Shown: piece after piece, positions 1 to 10,971 of the stretch | Numbering within the stretch: the stretch's first letter is position 1 | Layout: the number at the start of each line of letters is the position of its first letter | From: Legionella londiniensis | GTDB taxonomy: Bacteria; Pseudomonadota; Gammaproteobacteria; Legionellales; Legionellaceae | NCBI RefSeq assembly: GCF_001467825.1 | Contig: NZ_LNYK01000033.1 | Span: 62,948-126,947, forward strand | Length of the DNA: 64,000 nucleotides | Direction: 5' to 3' | Notes under the pieces: generated by a model | Told to the model about the DNA's origin: nothing | Database searches by the model: none | What the model saw: the letters and a program-made list of their open reading frames with translations, nothing else | Translations under genes and position numbers: made by a program

Positions 1-769
1 TCTTTCGTTTTTTTACCTTGTGTTTTTTATTAGGAAATATCAGTTCATGTTCCTGCTCTTCCTGGTAACGGGGCTGATATTTACTTTTCTTCTTACCCTT
101 GCGATAGTCTGACTTTTCTATATCTTGCTCATCTTCATCAGCAGCCTTTTTCTTCGAAGGCCGCGCGCGTTCTTCTTTCTTGGGACGCTCAAAACTTTCC
201 TTTTTCTCCACTGACTCAGCTGGTTCAGGTGCAGTTTCTGAAACTTCAGGCACCATTTCTTTCGGCAAAGCCTCCTCTTGGGCGGCTTCTATTTCGACAG
301 GAGCTTCAGCCATCTTCTGTTCCGTCTCAAGCGCTATCCCGGAAGATGAAGCTTCTGATGGCTCAGCTATATCCTGCACTGGTTCAACAGCAGGCTCAGC
401 CGGCTTTGCCGCTTCATCTTCCAGTACAGCTTCTGCTACCTCAGGCTCGTTTTGTTGTTCAAGAATGCTGCGCTTCACGTAAGTGCGATTTTTTCGAACC
501 TCAACCTTAACTTTTTTGCCGCTATGTGCATCTTGCCCTAAAGTTACCTGCGAAACACTCTTGCGGCGCAGGGTAATGCGTCCAGGCGCCAGGGTGTTCT
601 CTCCCTTATTAAGACCTTTTAAATGATTGAGCAATGTGCGCTTTTGCTCTTCATTTACCACCTGCTGATCATCTGTAAAAGATAACCCAGCTTCCTGCAA
701 CTGGTTCAATAAGCGCTCAACAGGGATACCCACGATTTGTGCTAATTGTTTAACCGTTACATCCGCCAT
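1..769 (-). CDS. infB: Translation initiation factor IF-2, N-terminal part (cut by window edge)
   Basis: IF-2 is the GTPase that places initiator tRNA on the 30S subunit and promotes subunit joining. Only the first 256 codons are here, so the GTPase domain lies outside. The visible protein begins MADVTVKQLAQIVGIPVERL, the small helical IF2_N domain (about residues 1-50). A short IF2-associated stretch and a long Ala/Glu/Lys-rich linker follow, typical of gammaproteobacterial IF-2. The ATG at 767-769 is preceded by GAGG at a good distance. It is the last gene seen of rimP-nusA-infB, but the gap to nusA (239 bases) is longer than the few tens of bases often seen there. Confidence 0.93.
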   Translation of the reverse strand, partial: MADVTVKQLAQIVGIPVERLLNQLQEAGLSFTDDQQVVNEEQKRTLLNHLKGLNKGENTLAPGRITLRRKSVSQVTLGQDAHSGKKVKVEVRKNRTYVKRSILEQQNEPEVAEAVLEDEAAKPAEPAVEPVQDIAEPSEASSSGIALETEQKMAEAPVEIEAAQEEALPKEMVPEVSETAPEPAESVEKKESFERPKKEERARPSKKKAADEDEQDIEKSDYRKGKKKSKYQPRYQEEQEHELIFPNKKHKVKKRK

Positions 770-786
770 AATTCAAATCCTCATTT

Positions 787-805
787 AGCTGCCTCTGCGG
801 CAGCT
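787..805 (-). promoter_or_regulatory. Perfect stem-loop in the infB leader
   Basis: AGCTGCC and GGCAGCT form a perfect 7-bp stem around a 5-base loop, 18 bases upstream of the infB start codon and just before its GAGG ribosome-binding site. No run of U follows in the direction of transcription, so it is not an ordinary terminator. An RNA-processing or translation-control element, or a relic, are possible. The pairing is direct observation; the role is a guess. Confidence 0.4.
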
Positions 806-1008
806 TATAAATTTTAATAGTCATTCCTGAAGCTTAAAGCTGGAATTCGTTCTATTAATTCTCACTTAAACGGACAACCATATAAAATGGCATCCAGCAT
901 AACAAATTGAAAATCAAGCTGACCAGTACTTCTTTTGAGCGAAATTTTCAAATCTTCATGATAAATTTTGCTACAAACTTTCACCAAAAAATTTAACAAA
1001 AAATAGGG

Positions 1009-2499
1009 TTAGGCCTCATCAGACTGAAACCAGGGCTCCCTGGCTTTCATAATCAAAGCACCAGCCTTCTCTTCGGTCATTCCTGTCAGCTCCTGGAGTT
1101 CATCCACAGATTGTTCTGCAAGCTCCTCAACAGTGGTGATGCCTGCGCCTTTCAACTGCTCTGCAAGTTCTTCAGTCATACCTTCTAACGATAATAAATC
1201 GCCATCACTGCCTTCTGTGGCTGTCTGGCCTGAAGCTAAGGCCTGAGTTAATAAGGAATCATTTGCCCGGCTTCGCAACTCATCAACAATTTCTTCGTCA
1301 AATTCCTCAATAGACAGCAGTTCATCTTTAGGAACATAGGCAATTTCCTCAAGTGATGAAAACCCATTTGCTACCAGTATGGAAGCAATTTCTTCATCAA
1401 TATCAAGAGCTGAAGTAAATAACTTGATAATTTTAGTGGATTCAGCCTGGCTCTTATCTTCAAACTCCTCCGCTGTCATGACATTTAACGTCCATCCTGT
1501 TAACTGGCTAGCCAGGCGAACATTTTGTCCTGAGCGCCCTATGGCCTGGGAAAGTTGCTCTTTCTGTACTGCCAGATCCATGGTATGCGTATCTTCATCG
1601 ACCACAATCGAACTGATTTCCGCAGGCGCCATAGCATTAATCACCAGCTGGGCCGGATTATCATCCCATAATACAATATCAACTCGCTCGCCGCCTAACT
1701 CGCTGGAGACTGCCTGAACACGTGCGCCGCGCATTCCGACACACGCACCAACAGGATCAATTCGGCCGTCATTGGTCTTAACGGCGATTTTAGCCCGGCT
1801 GCCGGGCTCACGCGCTGCTGCCTTAATCTCGATTACATTTTCACCTATTTCGGGCACTTCAATTCGAAATAACTCAATCAGCATTTCCTTTCTTGTTCTG
1901 CTTACCAGGAGTTGCGGACCTCGCGGCTGCTCCACAATATCATAAAGATATGCCCGCACTCTGTCATTCGGCCTGAACATTTCCTGCGGCAGCATTTCAT
2001 TCCTCGGCATAAATGCCTCAGCTTTACCGCCGAGCTCAATAATCACATTGTCCCGTGTAACTTTTTTAACTGTGCCGTAGACCAGTTGCCCAAGCTTACT
2101 GACGTATTGATCAACGATTAATCGACGTTCTGCTTCACGGACCTTCTGCATGATAACCTGGCGGGCTGTTTGCGCAGCTATGCGCCCAAATTCAATAGAT
2201 GGCATCGGCTCTTCAATTCGCTGGCCAATTTCTATAGCAGGATTTCTTTCGCGCGCTTGTTCTAATGTTAATTGCCTGTCTGGATATTCCAGTTCTTCTT
2301 CGGGAACCACATCCCAATAGCGAAATGTTTCATACTCGCCTGTACGTGGATCCAGCTTGACTCTTACGCCTAGATCGACACCTGAAAGCTTGCGCGTTGC
2401 TGACTCTAATGCAGTTTGGATTGCTTCCAAGACAACATCTTTACTTACGCCTTTTTCGTTTGATAATGCTTCAGCAACTAATAACAATTCTTTGCTCAT
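1009..2499 (-). CDS. nusA: Transcription termination/antitermination protein NusA
   Basis: NusA binds RNA polymerase and nascent RNA and controls pausing, termination and antitermination. The 496-residue product matches the family's full length. It has an N-terminal polymerase-binding domain (about 1-125), an S1 domain (about 135-200, [20 protein letters not shown]), and two KH domains (including [14 protein letters not shown] and [13 protein letters not shown]). Two C-terminal acidic helix-hairpin-helix repeats follow, as in Escherichia coli. I chose the ATG at 2499 ([12 protein letters not shown]) over a GTG at 2511 because GAGG lies 6 bases before it. rimP ends about 11 bases upstream, so the two are co-transcribed. 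Confidence 0.97.
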   Translation of the reverse strand: MSKELLLVAEALSNEKGVSKDVVLEAIQTALESATRKLSGVDLGVRVKLDPRTGEYETFRYWDVVPEEELEYPDRQLTLEQARERNPAIEIGQRIEEPMPSIEFGRIAAQTARQVIMQKVREAERRLIVDQYVSKLGQLVYGTVKKVTRDNVIIELGGKAEAFMPRNEMLPQEMFRPNDRVRAYLYDIVEQPRGPQLLVSRTRKEMLIELFRIEVPEIGENVIEIKAAAREPGSRAKIAVKTNDGRIDPVGACVGMRGARVQAVSSELGGERVDIVLWDDNPAQLVINAMAPAEISSIVVDEDTHTMDLAVQKEQLSQAIGRSGQNVRLASQLTGWTLNVMTAEEFEDKSQAESTKIIKLFTSALDIDEEIASILVANGFSSLEEIAYVPKDELLSIEEFDEEIVDELRSRANDSLLTQALASGQTATEGSDGDLLSLEGMTEELAEQLKGAGITTVEELAEQSVDELQELTGMTEEKAGALIMKAREPWFQSDEA

Positions 2500-2510
2500 T
2501 ATTCGCCTCA

Positions 2511-2954
2511 CTAGACAGTCAAATTTGCTTTTACAATATTGGAAATATTAAATTCCCTATGCTCATCATCGATGCTTAGCACCAACTTATCTTCATTGGC
2601 AGAGGCAATGACTCCACTAAATTTCCTTCTACCTTCTACTGGCTTCATCAATTTTATCTGTACTTGCTGTCCTAAAAACCGCTGATACTGCCAGCCATGA
2701 AACAGAGGCCGCGGTACGCCTGGCGATGAAACTTCCAACGTATAATTTCCCGAAATCGGATCCTCTACATCCAGTAATGCGCTGACCTGGCGGCTGACGC
2801 GCTCACAGTCTTCAATTCCTATTCCTTCCTCTTTATCAATATAAATCCTCAGTACAGAATGCTTCCCCCGGGAGATATACTCACATCCCCACAGTACATA
2901 ACCCATATCTTCAACGGTTGGCGCCATAAGCGCTTCAATCTCGTCATGTATCAT
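2511..2954 (-). CDS. rimP: Ribosome maturation factor RimP
   Basis: RimP assists 30S subunit maturation. The 147-residue protein has the usual two-domain layout: an N-terminal alpha/beta domain opening [19 protein letters not shown] with the conserved glycine-rich stretch around [17 protein letters not shown], and a C-terminal SH3-like barrel around [13 protein letters not shown]. It is first of rimP-nusA-infB, downstream of tRNA-fMet as in Escherichia coli. The 279 bases between it and the tRNA hold the tRNA's terminator. Transcription of rimP therefore needs either read-through or a promoter there that I cannot define with confidence. Confidence 0.96.
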   Translation of the reverse strand: MIHDEIEALMAPTVEDMGYVLWGCEYISRGKHSVLRIYIDKEEGIGIEDCERVSRQVSALLDVEDPISGNYTLEVSSPGVPRPLFHGWQYQRFLGQQVQIKLMKPVEGRRKFSGVIASANEDKLVLSIDDEHREFNISNIVKANLTV

Positions 2955-3201
2955 ATATTTTTAACCCATTATCGCCAAGCCAAAATGGCGGTTCCGCATT
3001 AACGCATGCTTTGAAAAAATTGCCGTAGTTCAAGTAAGATTTGAGTGAAAGACGGTTATCTTTGCAGACGCGCCCAATACAGCTGCTCTTTTCAATATAC
3101 CACTCGGTTAAAGTCATTTGACAGCATACCGACCAGGTAGAATTTATATCCCTATCATGCTAATTGTTTAGCAAACATTTTCTTAGATAAGTATAGATAA
3201 T

Positions 3202-3222
3202 AAAAAACCCCATAAATGGGGT
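3202..3222 (-). terminator. Rho-independent terminator after tRNA-fMet
   Basis: Read on the minus strand, ACCCC-ATTTAT-GGGGT forms a short GC-rich hairpin directly followed by six T residues. It starts 12 bases beyond the tRNA 3' end, in the right direction to end the tRNA transcript and partly insulate rimP-nusA-infB. Confidence 0.75.
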
Positions 3223-3233
3223 CTTGTTATAAT

Positions 3234-3310
<77 letters not shown>

Positions 3311-3323
3311 TCAACTAAGGCTA

Positions 3324-3352
3324 ATTATACGCATGATGTTTTAATTTATCAA
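3324..3352 (-). promoter_or_regulatory. Sigma-70 promoter of tRNA-fMet
   Basis: On the minus strand TTGATA (3347-3352) and TATAAT (3324-3329) are separated by exactly 17 bases, and the -10 box lies 13 bases before the tRNA. The -10 is a perfect consensus and the -35 matches 5 of 6. This gives the tRNA its own strong promoter inside the nuo-to-infB block. Confidence 0.85.
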
Positions 3353-3404
3353 GTTATTCACCAAGAAATTTATGTAAAACAAATGCATATCATTGTTATC
3401 CTTT

Positions 3405-4847
3405 TTAAGCAGCAAATGCATTCATGCACGCAGATACCAAAGCGCTGGGAAATATGCCGAAATAAAGCAGGGATAAACAATTGATGGAAAATATCAATTG
3501 GGTAATACCCGTTACCTGTACAGGTTCTGGATTCTCAGCTTCATCAAAATACATGACTTTGACGATACGAAGATAATAGAAAGCGCCAACCACTGCAAAT
3601 GCCAACCCAATAACAGCCACCCATGTCATATTCACATCGACAAGCGCCTTTAAAACCAATAACTTGGTAAAAAACCCTACTGTCGGCGGAACGCCTGCCA
3701 GGGAAAAAAGTACTATCATCATCATGAATGCAAGCCATGGATTTCGCTTGTTTAAACCTTTTAGATCATCAATCATTTCGATTTCCATACCAGAACGGGA
3801 CATCAATACAATGAGTCCCAAAGCTGCGACCGACATGATGGCATAAAGCAATACATAATATAGCGCTGCCGCGTACCCATCTGCAGAGGCCGCCAAAATA
3901 CCAAAAAGCGCATACCCCATATGAGCGATGGCAGAATAGGCAAAAAGCCGCTTAATATTTTTTTGAGTAATTGCCAGCAAGTTCCCAAGGCCCGTGGAGA
4001 GCAGAGCCATAAACAAAAACAACTGCTGCCACTGCCCGGCAATGTCTACCAACCCAAGTGTAAATAAGCGAAAAGCCATGCCCATGGCAGCAATCTTGGG
4101 GGCAGCGCTGATGAATAGAGTCACTGAACTTGGCGCGCCTTGATACACATCCGGAGCCCACATATGGAAGGGAGCAGCGGCAAGCTTGAACCCAACACCG
4201 GCAACGATAAACACCAGCGCAAATGAAAGCAATCCGCTCTTTTGCGGCCAGCTTGCCGCTATTGCATTAGCAACCTCCATGAGGTCAAGCTGTCCAGTTG
4301 CGCCATAGAGAAGGGAGATGCCGTATAAGAGCAGTCCTGAAGCAATAGCTCCCATGATAAAATATTTCACGGCTGCCTCGCTTGAATCACTGTCTGTGCG
4401 GCGGATTGCCGCCATGGCATACAAAGGCAACGACAATAATTCCAATCCAAGGTATATCGTCAACAAGGAGTGGGCGGAAACAAGCGCCATCATCCCAAGC
4501 GTTGAGAACAAGCCGAGAATGTAATAATCGCCTGAAGGGATCTGTCTTTCATTAATATAATGCCTGGAATAAATAAAACTGAGCAAGACGCTGAAGTAAA
4601 TAAAGAGTTTCATCAGCTGCGCGCTGTCATCGCTGACAAAAAGTGCATGGAAGATGACCGTCTTAAATTGGCCAAGCAAAAGAAAGCTGATAACACCCGC
4701 CAGCGCCAAACCTGCGCAGGCAAAGTAAAATGCAATGCCTGGCATGCGTCGATTTAAAAACAAATCACTGATTAACGCAACGCATGCAGTGGTAAGCACT
4801 ATCATTTCCGGCAATGCCACATGTATATTGTCCAGTAATTCAGTCAT
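3405..4847 (-). CDS. nuoN: NADH-quinone oxidoreductase subunit N
   Basis: Antiporter-like membrane subunit of respiratory complex I, part of the proton-pumping arm. The 480-residue product is almost wholly hydrophobic, with about 14 membrane helices. It shows the family's conserved lysine-bearing helices, for example around [19 protein letters not shown] and [17 protein letters not shown]. Last gene of the nuoA-N operon, about 45 bases after nuoM. Confidence 0.96.
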   Translation of the reverse strand: MTELLDNIHVALPEMIVLTTACVALISDLFLNRRMPGIAFYFACAGLALAGVISFLLLGQFKTVIFHALFVSDDSAQLMKLFIYFSVLLSFIYSRHYINERQIPSGDYYILGLFSTLGMMALVSAHSLLTIYLGLELLSLPLYAMAAIRRTDSDSSEAAVKYFIMGAIASGLLLYGISLLYGATGQLDLMEVANAIAASWPQKSGLLSFALVFIVAGVGFKLAAAPFHMWAPDVYQGAPSSVTLFISAAPKIAAMGMAFRLFTLGLVDIAGQWQQLFLFMALLSTGLGNLLAITQKNIKRLFAYSAIAHMGYALFGILAASADGYAAALYYVLLYAIMSVAALGLIVLMSRSGMEIEMIDDLKGLNKRNPWLAFMMMIVLFSLAGVPPTVGFFTKLLVLKALVDVNMTWVAVIGLAFAVVGAFYYLRIVKVMYFDEAENPEPVQVTGITQLIFSINCLSLLYFGIFPSALVSACMNAFAA

Positions 4848-4891
4848 CTTAATTCAGCCTTACTTTGGAAAATTGTTTAATTAAATATTGA

Positions 4892-6400
4892 TTACTGCAG
4901 CTTGGATTTATCTGCCTGAGCCAGCGTATAGCTGACCGTGTGATGAACATAATCAAGCATTGGTTTAGGGTAAACTCCAAACCCAACGACCATTACGGCC
5001 AATAATATATACGCGCTCAATTCAAACCGTGATATATCTTTCAGCTCCGCAACCCGCTTGTTATTCACTGGCCCAAATATCACCCGCTTATACATCCACA
5101 AAGTATAGGCAGCGCCGACAATAAGGGTTGTGGCAGCCCAGAAGGCGATCCAGAATCCTGCCTTAATACTGCCAAGAATTACCATAAATTCGCCTACAAA
5201 GCCCGATGTGCCCGGCAGCCCGGCATTGGCCATGGCGAACAGCATAAAAAATGAGGCAAATATCGGCATTGTGTTAACTATTCCGCCAAAATCCTTAATT
5301 TGCCTTGTATGCATGCGATCATATATATAACCTACGCCGGCAAACATTGCGCCGGAAACAAAGGCATGGGATACCATCACTACAACCGCGCCTTCCAGCA
5401 CTAAACCAGCTTGCCGAAGTCCTGTCTTTTCAGCGATCAAAAAAACTGCAAAACAACCCAAAGTGACAAAGCCCATATGCGATATAGACGAATAGGCAAT
5501 CAAACGTTTCATGTCCTGCTGGATAATAGCGACCAGTCCGATATATACCACGGCAATCAGGGAAAGAATCACCATGAGAGGGGCATATTGCGCACAGGCA
5601 TCAGGAACGATGGGCAAGGCAAAGCGGATAAATCCGTAAGCGCCTAATTTTAGCAAGATGGCAGCAAGCACGATGGAGCCGCCCGCGGGCGCTTCTGTAT
5701 GTGCATCAGGTAACCAGGTGTGGACTGGAAACATGGGAATCTTGATAGCAAAACCCAGGAAAAAGGCAATAAATATTAAAGTTTGCGCAGTCATGCCAAG
5801 TTTAACCGCATAAAGTGTTTCAATTTTAAAAGTTCCGGCCAGATAGCCCAGGTAAAGAAAAGAGGCGAGCATCAAAACTGAACCGAGAAACGTATATAGA
5901 AAGAATTTGATGGCTGCATATACTCTGTTGCTTGAACCCCAGATACCGATAATAAGGTACATGGGAATAAGCGTTGCCTCCCAGAAGATATAAAAAACAA
6001 TAGCATCAAGAGAAGCAAAGACACCAGCCAAAAGTCCCTGCATGATTAAAAAGGCAGCCATATACTGGCCAACTTTCCTTTTGACACTGTCCCAGGTGGC
6101 AAGAATGACGATTAAATTTGTGAAAACTGTCAGCACGATAAGCAGCAGGGATAAACCATCAATGCCCAGGCTATAGCGAATTCCCAAGCTTGGCATCCAT
6201 TCAATTTCATCGACATACTGCATGCTAAACGTATTTGTATCAAAACCAATGACCAGCGGAATGCAGATGATTAAAGTCAATAATACAGTGAATAAAGACA
6301 GAAATCGCGATACATTTGGATTCTTGTCATCGCCCGTGAGGAATACAAATACACCGCCGATTATCGGCAACCAAATCAGTAAATTGAGCAAATGATGCAT
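4892..6400 (-). CDS. nuoM: NADH-quinone oxidoreductase subunit M
   Basis: Second antiporter-like proton-pumping subunit of complex I, 502 residues with about 14 membrane helices. Family signatures include FWEATLIPMYLIIGIWGS, KIPMFPVHTWLPDAHTEAP and QDMKRLIAYSSISHMGFV, which carry the conserved Glu and Lys of the proton channel. It lies between nuoL and nuoN with gaps of about 50 bases. Confidence 0.97.
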   Translation of the reverse strand: MHHLLNLLIWLPIIGGVFVFLTGDDKNPNVSRFLSLFTVLLTLIICIPLVIGFDTNTFSMQYVDEIEWMPSLGIRYSLGIDGLSLLLIVLTVFTNLIVILATWDSVKRKVGQYMAAFLIMQGLLAGVFASLDAIVFYIFWEATLIPMYLIIGIWGSSNRVYAAIKFFLYTFLGSVLMLASFLYLGYLAGTFKIETLYAVKLGMTAQTLIFIAFFLGFAIKIPMFPVHTWLPDAHTEAPAGGSIVLAAILLKLGAYGFIRFALPIVPDACAQYAPLMVILSLIAVVYIGLVAIIQQDMKRLIAYSSISHMGFVTLGCFAVFLIAEKTGLRQAGLVLEGAVVVMVSHAFVSGAMFAGVGYIYDRMHTRQIKDFGGIVNTMPIFASFFMLFAMANAGLPGTSGFVGEFMVILGSIKAGFWIAFWAATTLIVGAAYTLWMYKRVIFGPVNNKRVAELKDISRFELSAYILLAVMVVGFGVYPKPMLDYVHHTVSYTLAQADKSKLQ

Positions 6401-6454
6401 ACCCTCACCTTATATATTTCTCTAGCAATTTTCAGAAACAGCTTGAAGTAAAAT

Positions 6455-8428
6455 TTAACCAAGGAGCAACCAGCAAAGAAAACCCAGCAGGCTTAATACC
6501 ATCACGGTAATGTAATGGTACAAATAACCACTTTGCATCGCGCGCGTTTTGGATGACATCCAGCTAACCATGCGCGCAGACCCATTAACAAACAATCCAT
6601 CAATTAGTTTTTGATCTCCGACAGAGTACAGAATACGGCCTATCCCTTTTGCTCCGCGGACAAAAACAAGATCATTAAATGCGTCAAATCCATATTTATT
6701 CACTAAAATCAAGTAGATATAGCGAAACATCTTGCTTAATAACCCAGGAATTGCAGGCAAGACAATATAGCATAACCAGGCAATGAAAATACCGCCTGCT
6801 GTCAACCAGAATACCGGAGAATATACGGCGTGCAGGGCAGACTGAAGCGGAGACGCCACTTCATGAGCCAATTCGGCCAAAACATTATATTGAGGCAACA
6901 CAAAAAGAGAAGGGGCCAAAAGCGTAGGCTTGTCAAATAACATAGGCATATACAATACATAACCCAATATGACTGATGGAATTGCCAATAAGACAAGCGG
7001 CACCCATACCACCCATGGTGACTCGTGGACATGGGCGAACGTTTTCTCATCCATGCGCGGCTCCCCATGAAATGTCATAAAAAACGCTCGAAATGTATAT
7101 AACGCTGTAACCATAGCACCTACCGCCACACAAAAATAAGCATAACCGCTTCCAGGAATCTCAGATAGCTGTGCTGCTTCGATAATCGTGTCTTTCGAGT
7201 AGAATCCTGCAAATGGAGGAATCGCGCAAAGCGCCAGGCTGCCGATCAGAAAAGTCACGTAGGTAATAGGCATTTTTCGCCATAAGCCGCCCATTTTGCG
7301 CATATCCTGCTCGTGATGCATACCAATAATGACTGAACCCGCGGCAAGGAACAGCAATGCTTTGAAGCAAGCATGAGTCAGCAGGTGAAAAATACCGGCG
7401 CTGAATGCGGATGCGCCCATCGCTACCATCATATACCCCAGCTGAGATAAAGTAGAGTACGCAACAACCCGTTTGATATCGTTCATAACAAGCGCCAGAA
7501 TACCGGTGAATAACGCGCCTGTCGCCCCAATGACCAAAACAAAGCTTAAAGCTGTGGTTGAGTACTCTATCATGGGTGAAATGCGTGCTACCATAAATAC
7601 CCCGGCCGTAACCATGGTTGCAGCATGAATCAAAGCCGAAATAGGAGTAGGGCCTTCCATTGACTCTGGCAGCCAGACATGTAAGGGAATTTGTGCGGAC
7701 TTGCCCATCGCTCCAATAAATAAAAGAAAGCAGATAACGGTAATCACTGACCAGGAAGCCCCTTGAAATATCTCAGTCGTCTGCTGGGCGAGCGACTCAG
7801 CCTGATTAAATACCGTTGTATAATCAAGGCTGCCGACGTAAGCCAGTACCAGCGCAATACCCAGGATAAAGCCAAAATCCCCAACGCGGTTCACCAGAAA
7901 AGCTTTTAAGCTGCCCTGTATTGCTGATTCCTTCTGATACCAGAAACCAATTAATAAATAAGAAACAAGCCCAACACCTTCCCAACCAAAGAATAATTGC
8001 AAAAAATTATTGGCCGTGACCAGCATGAGCATCATAAATGTAAAGAGAGAAATGTAGCTGAAAAACCGCTGATAGCCATCATCGTCTGCCATATAACCAA
8101 TGCTATAAATATGAACCAGCAGGGATACAAAAGTGACGATAACCATCATAACAACAGAAAGAGGGTCAATCATAAAGCCGATATGAAAGGCGTATGGAAA
8201 AATATCTCCCCCGTTTGCCCAGGTGTATAAATTCATGTTGATTGGTTGCGCCGCCGCGCTGAGAATCATTACGGCTACATATATAGAAAACAAAAAAGAC
8301 ATGGTGACGCCCGCAATAGTGATGCCATGGGCGCCAGCGCGGCCAATCTGATGGCGAAAAAAACCAGATATAATGCTGCCGGCTAGTGGAGCGAGTACGA
8401 TAATCAAACAACACTGTAATATGCTCAC
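6455..8428 (-). CDS. nuoL: NADH-quinone oxidoreductase subunit L
   Basis: Largest and most distal antiporter-like subunit of complex I, with the long lateral helix at its C-terminus. It has 657 residues and about 16 membrane helices. Signatures include FFGWEGVGLVSYLLIGFWY, SAQIPLHVWLPESMEGPTP and DIKRVVAYSTLSQLGYMM. It starts 4 bases after the end of nuoK, so the pair is probably translationally coupled. Confidence 0.97.
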   Translation of the reverse strand: MSILQCCLIIVLAPLAGSIISGFFRHQIGRAGAHGITIAGVTMSFLFSIYVAVMILSAAAQPINMNLYTWANGGDIFPYAFHIGFMIDPLSVVMMVIVTFVSLLVHIYSIGYMADDDGYQRFFSYISLFTFMMLMLVTANNFLQLFFGWEGVGLVSYLLIGFWYQKESAIQGSLKAFLVNRVGDFGFILGIALVLAYVGSLDYTTVFNQAESLAQQTTEIFQGASWSVITVICFLLFIGAMGKSAQIPLHVWLPESMEGPTPISALIHAATMVTAGVFMVARISPMIEYSTTALSFVLVIGATGALFTGILALVMNDIKRVVAYSTLSQLGYMMVAMGASAFSAGIFHLLTHACFKALLFLAAGSVIIGMHHEQDMRKMGGLWRKMPITYVTFLIGSLALCAIPPFAGFYSKDTIIEAAQLSEIPGSGYAYFCVAVGAMVTALYTFRAFFMTFHGEPRMDEKTFAHVHESPWVVWVPLVLLAIPSVILGYVLYMPMLFDKPTLLAPSLFVLPQYNVLAELAHEVASPLQSALHAVYSPVFWLTAGGIFIAWLCYIVLPAIPGLLSKMFRYIYLILVNKYGFDAFNDLVFVRGAKGIGRILYSVGDQKLIDGLFVNGSARMVSWMSSKTRAMQSGYLYHYITVMVLSLLGFLCWLLLG

Positions 8429-8432
8429 GTCG

Positions 8433-8738
8433 TTACCCTTTTAAATGATTCAGTTTATTGACATCAATATTGCCGCGGTTGCGATAGAGCAACACCACAA
8501 TCGCCAAGCCAATCGCGGCTTCAGCTGCAGCAACAGTTAAAATAAAGAAAACAAATATTTCGCCAGCGGTGGCATTGTAATAATGAGAAAAAGCAACAAA
8601 GTTTGTATTCACGGCCAGCAACATTAATTCCACGCAAACCAGCAAGAGAATGATATTTCGGCGATTGATGATAATGCCTACCAAACTCAAGCCAAAAACA
8701 ATCGCGCTCAGCGTCAGATAATTTATAACCGGTATCAT
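8433..8738 (-). CDS. nuoK: NADH-quinone oxidoreductase subunit K
   Basis: Small membrane subunit of complex I with three helices and 101 residues, the family's normal length. The conserved acidic residues of helices 2 and 3 are present ([13 protein letters not shown] and [13 protein letters not shown]). Lies 10 bases after nuoJ and 4 before nuoL. Confidence 0.96.
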   Translation of the reverse strand: MIPVINYLTLSAIVFGLSLVGIIINRRNIILLLVCVELMLLAVNTNFVAFSHYYNATAGEIFVFFILTVAAAEAAIGLAIVVLLYRNRGNIDVNKLNHLKG

Positions 8739-8748
8739 GCAATATTCC

Positions 8749-9402
8749 TTAAACCCTGTTCTCAGGTTTCATCTTAATTATCTCAACTCGATCCTGGCGG
8801 CGAGTCATAATTTGCTTGGTAACATCTTGCTGCTTGGATCGTATTGGATTTCGATGAACCAATGTAATGGCAGCAATAATGGCGACCAGGAGAATAGCTG
8901 CTGCCATTTCAAAAGCCAATACATAATCGGTATATAAAACCAGCCCCAGAGCTTCCGTATTGGAAGGCGCCGCGGGCTGCGGCACGCCCGCCGGCACAAG
9001 GCTCTCCTCGGCGATATGCACTGCCGCCGCCGAGATTTCAACGCCGGTTTTAAACGCATCTTCCGGTATGGCAATCAATAGCAGGCTGACCAGCAAGGCC
9101 ACTATGATTAAGCCAAAAGGCAAATAGCGCAGAAACTGCGTTTTCATTGATTCAATATCAATATTGAGCATCATGATAACAAATAAAAACAGCGTCATAA
9201 CCGCGCCCACATAAACCAGAACCAAAATCAGGGCCAAAAATTCAGCCTTTACGAGAATCCATAAAATTGCGCTTGCAACAAATGCCAGAACCAAAAATAA
9301 GACACAACGGACCGGGTTGTTTTGGGTAATGACCATAAAGGCTGACAGTATTGTCAGGCCTGCAAAAAAATAAAAAACGATTTGCAGTAATAATTCATGC
9401 AT
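8749..9402 (-). CDS. nuoJ: NADH-quinone oxidoreductase subunit J
   Basis: Membrane subunit J of complex I, with five predicted helices in the first 185 residues. The flexible third helix is recognisable at [20 protein letters not shown]. At 217 residues it is longer than the Escherichia coli protein. The extra length is a loop before the last helix and a basic C-terminal tail. It sits 12 bases after nuoI. Confidence 0.95.
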   Translation of the reverse strand: MHELLLQIVFYFFAGLTILSAFMVITQNNPVRCVLFLVLAFVASAILWILVKAEFLALILVLVYVGAVMTLFLFVIMMLNIDIESMKTQFLRYLPFGLIIVALLVSLLLIAIPEDAFKTGVEISAAAVHIAEESLVPAGVPQPAAPSNTEALGLVLYTDYVLAFEMAAAILLVAIIAAITLVHRNPIRSKQQDVTKQIMTRRQDRVEIIKMKPENRV

Positions 9403-9414
9403 ATTTTAACCCCG

Positions 9415-9915
9415 TCAACGGTATTTTTTGTCAGCTTCTCGATCGAGAGCCAGCTTGTCTTCCATTAAGTCCCCGACCGCCAAAAGCTTTTCCTTGGTCA
9501 TGATATTCTGCCCACGCTCACTGATGTGGTAATGATGAATAGGCGTCACGACGATAGAGTCAACCGGACATGATTCTTCACACAGCCCGCAATTGATACA
9601 TTTAAACATGTCAATATCGTAACGGGTTGTGCGGCGGGAACCATCCTCTCGCGGTTCTGACTCAATGGTGATGGCAAGAGCCGGACAAACCGCTTCGCAA
9701 AGCTTGCAAGCGATACAGCGCTCTTCGCCGTTCGGATAACGGCGCAATGCCAACAGTCCGCGAAATCGTGGCGACAGCGGCGTTTGCTCTTCAGGAAACT
9801 GGACGGTAACTTTTTTCTTAAAAAAGTGCTTTAGCGTCAGGCTTAACCCATAAAGCAAATCAATCAGTGTGAAACTACGCAAATAATGTTTGAGATAGCG
9901 ATTAAATTTTTTCAT
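9415..9915 (-). CDS. nuoI: NADH-quinone oxidoreductase subunit I (two 4Fe-4S clusters)
   Basis: Ferredoxin-like subunit that carries clusters N6a and N6b between the peripheral arm and the quinone site. Both complete cluster motifs are visible: [12 protein letters not shown] and [15 protein letters not shown]. The 166-residue length and the basic amphipathic N-terminus are normal. Situated between nuoH and nuoJ. Confidence 0.97.
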   Translation of the reverse strand: MKKFNRYLKHYLRSFTLIDLLYGLSLTLKHFFKKKVTVQFPEEQTPLSPRFRGLLALRRYPNGEERCIACKLCEAVCPALAITIESEPREDGSRRTTRYDIDMFKCINCGLCEESCPVDSIVVTPIHHYHISERGQNIMTKEKLLAVGDLMEDKLALDREADKKYR

Positions 9916-9936
9916 TAGGCGGCTCTTTTTGCTTCG

Positions 9937-10959
9937 TCAAAACCAGGGTTTCAAATGGGCTGTAACCATCAGGGAAGTTACAACCACCCAAACAATGGTT
10001 ACCGGGATCAATACTTTCCATCCCAGACGCATAAGCTGATCATAACGGTATCGTGGAAATGTAGCCCGAATCCACAAATAGGCAAACAGAAAAAAGCTGA
10101 TTTTTGCCAGTAGCCAGATAATGCCTGGAACAAAGAAAAATATGTCTTCAAGCAGCGGAATACCTTCAAACGGCGATAGCCACCCGCCCATAAACAACAA
10201 GGAAAGAATTGCGGAGATAAGAATCATGCTGGCATATTCTGAAAGGAAGAATAAGGCAAACCCAACAGCAGAATATTCCACATGGAAACCAGCAACGATT
10301 TCTGACTCACCCTCCGCCAGGTCAAAAGGCGCACGGTTTGTTTCAGCAATTCCCGCAATCCAAAATACCAGAAATAGAGGAAGCAAAGGGACAAACCACC
10401 AATGCCAGATGCCTCCCTGCTGAGAATGAACAATTTCAGTGAGGTTCATTGAACCTGCGGCGAGCAAGACCCCAACAAATGCGAATCCCATGGCAATTTC
10501 ATAGGAAACAGTTTGGGCAGCGCTACGCAAGGCGCCAAGCATGGCATACTTGGAGTTAGATGCCCATCCCGCAATTAATACCCCATAGACACCAAGCGAG
10601 CTCATGGCAAATAAATATAAAATGCCCGCATTAATATTTGCAAGGACAACACCTTCCTGAAATGGAATAACGGCCCAGCCCGCCAGCGCTGGCGCCAAGG
10701 AAAATAATGGCGCGATAATAAAGAGATATTTATTAGAGCGGGTCGGAACAACAATTTCCTTATGTATCAGCTTAATCAAATCGGCAAAAGGTTGCAGAAG
10801 CCCCCGAAATCCCACACGATTTGGACCAATCCTCGCTTGAATGTAGCCAATTACTTTGCGTTCAGCATAAGTCAGATAAGCAACCCCCAATAAAAGAGGG
10901 ATAACGATAACCAGAATTTTTATTATTATCCACAGCAAAATGCCTATATCTTGTAGCAT
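9937..10959 (-). CDS. nuoH: NADH-quinone oxidoreductase subunit H
   Basis: Membrane subunit that forms part of the quinone-binding chamber, 340 residues with about eight helices. It shows the highly conserved [20 protein letters not shown] near the N-terminus and [20 protein letters not shown] in the charged loop. Lies between nuoG and nuoI with gaps of about 12 and 21 bases. Confidence 0.97.
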   Translation of the reverse strand: MLQDIGILLWIIIKILVIVIPLLLGVAYLTYAERKVIGYIQARIGPNRVGFRGLLQPFADLIKLIHKEIVVPTRSNKYLFIIAPLFSLAPALAGWAVIPFQEGVVLANINAGILYLFAMSSLGVYGVLIAGWASNSKYAMLGALRSAAQTVSYEIAMGFAFVGVLLAAGSMNLTEIVHSQQGGIWHWWFVPLLPLFLVFWIAGIAETNRAPFDLAEGESEIVAGFHVEYSAVGFALFFLSEYASMILISAILSLLFMGGWLSPFEGIPLLEDIFFFVPGIIWLLAKISFFLFAYLWIRATFPRYRYDQLMRLGWKVLIPVTIVWVVVTSLMVTAHLKPWF

Positions 10960-10971
10960 AATCTTACCTGT

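Noticed and set aside
180-510. Plus-strand Ser/Ala/Gln-rich open frames
   Set aside because: They are antisense to the low-complexity linker of IF-2, which explains both their length and composition.
3118-3145. TTGACA followed by TAGAAT on the plus strand
   Set aside because: The spacing is only 14 bases and no gene follows on that strand.
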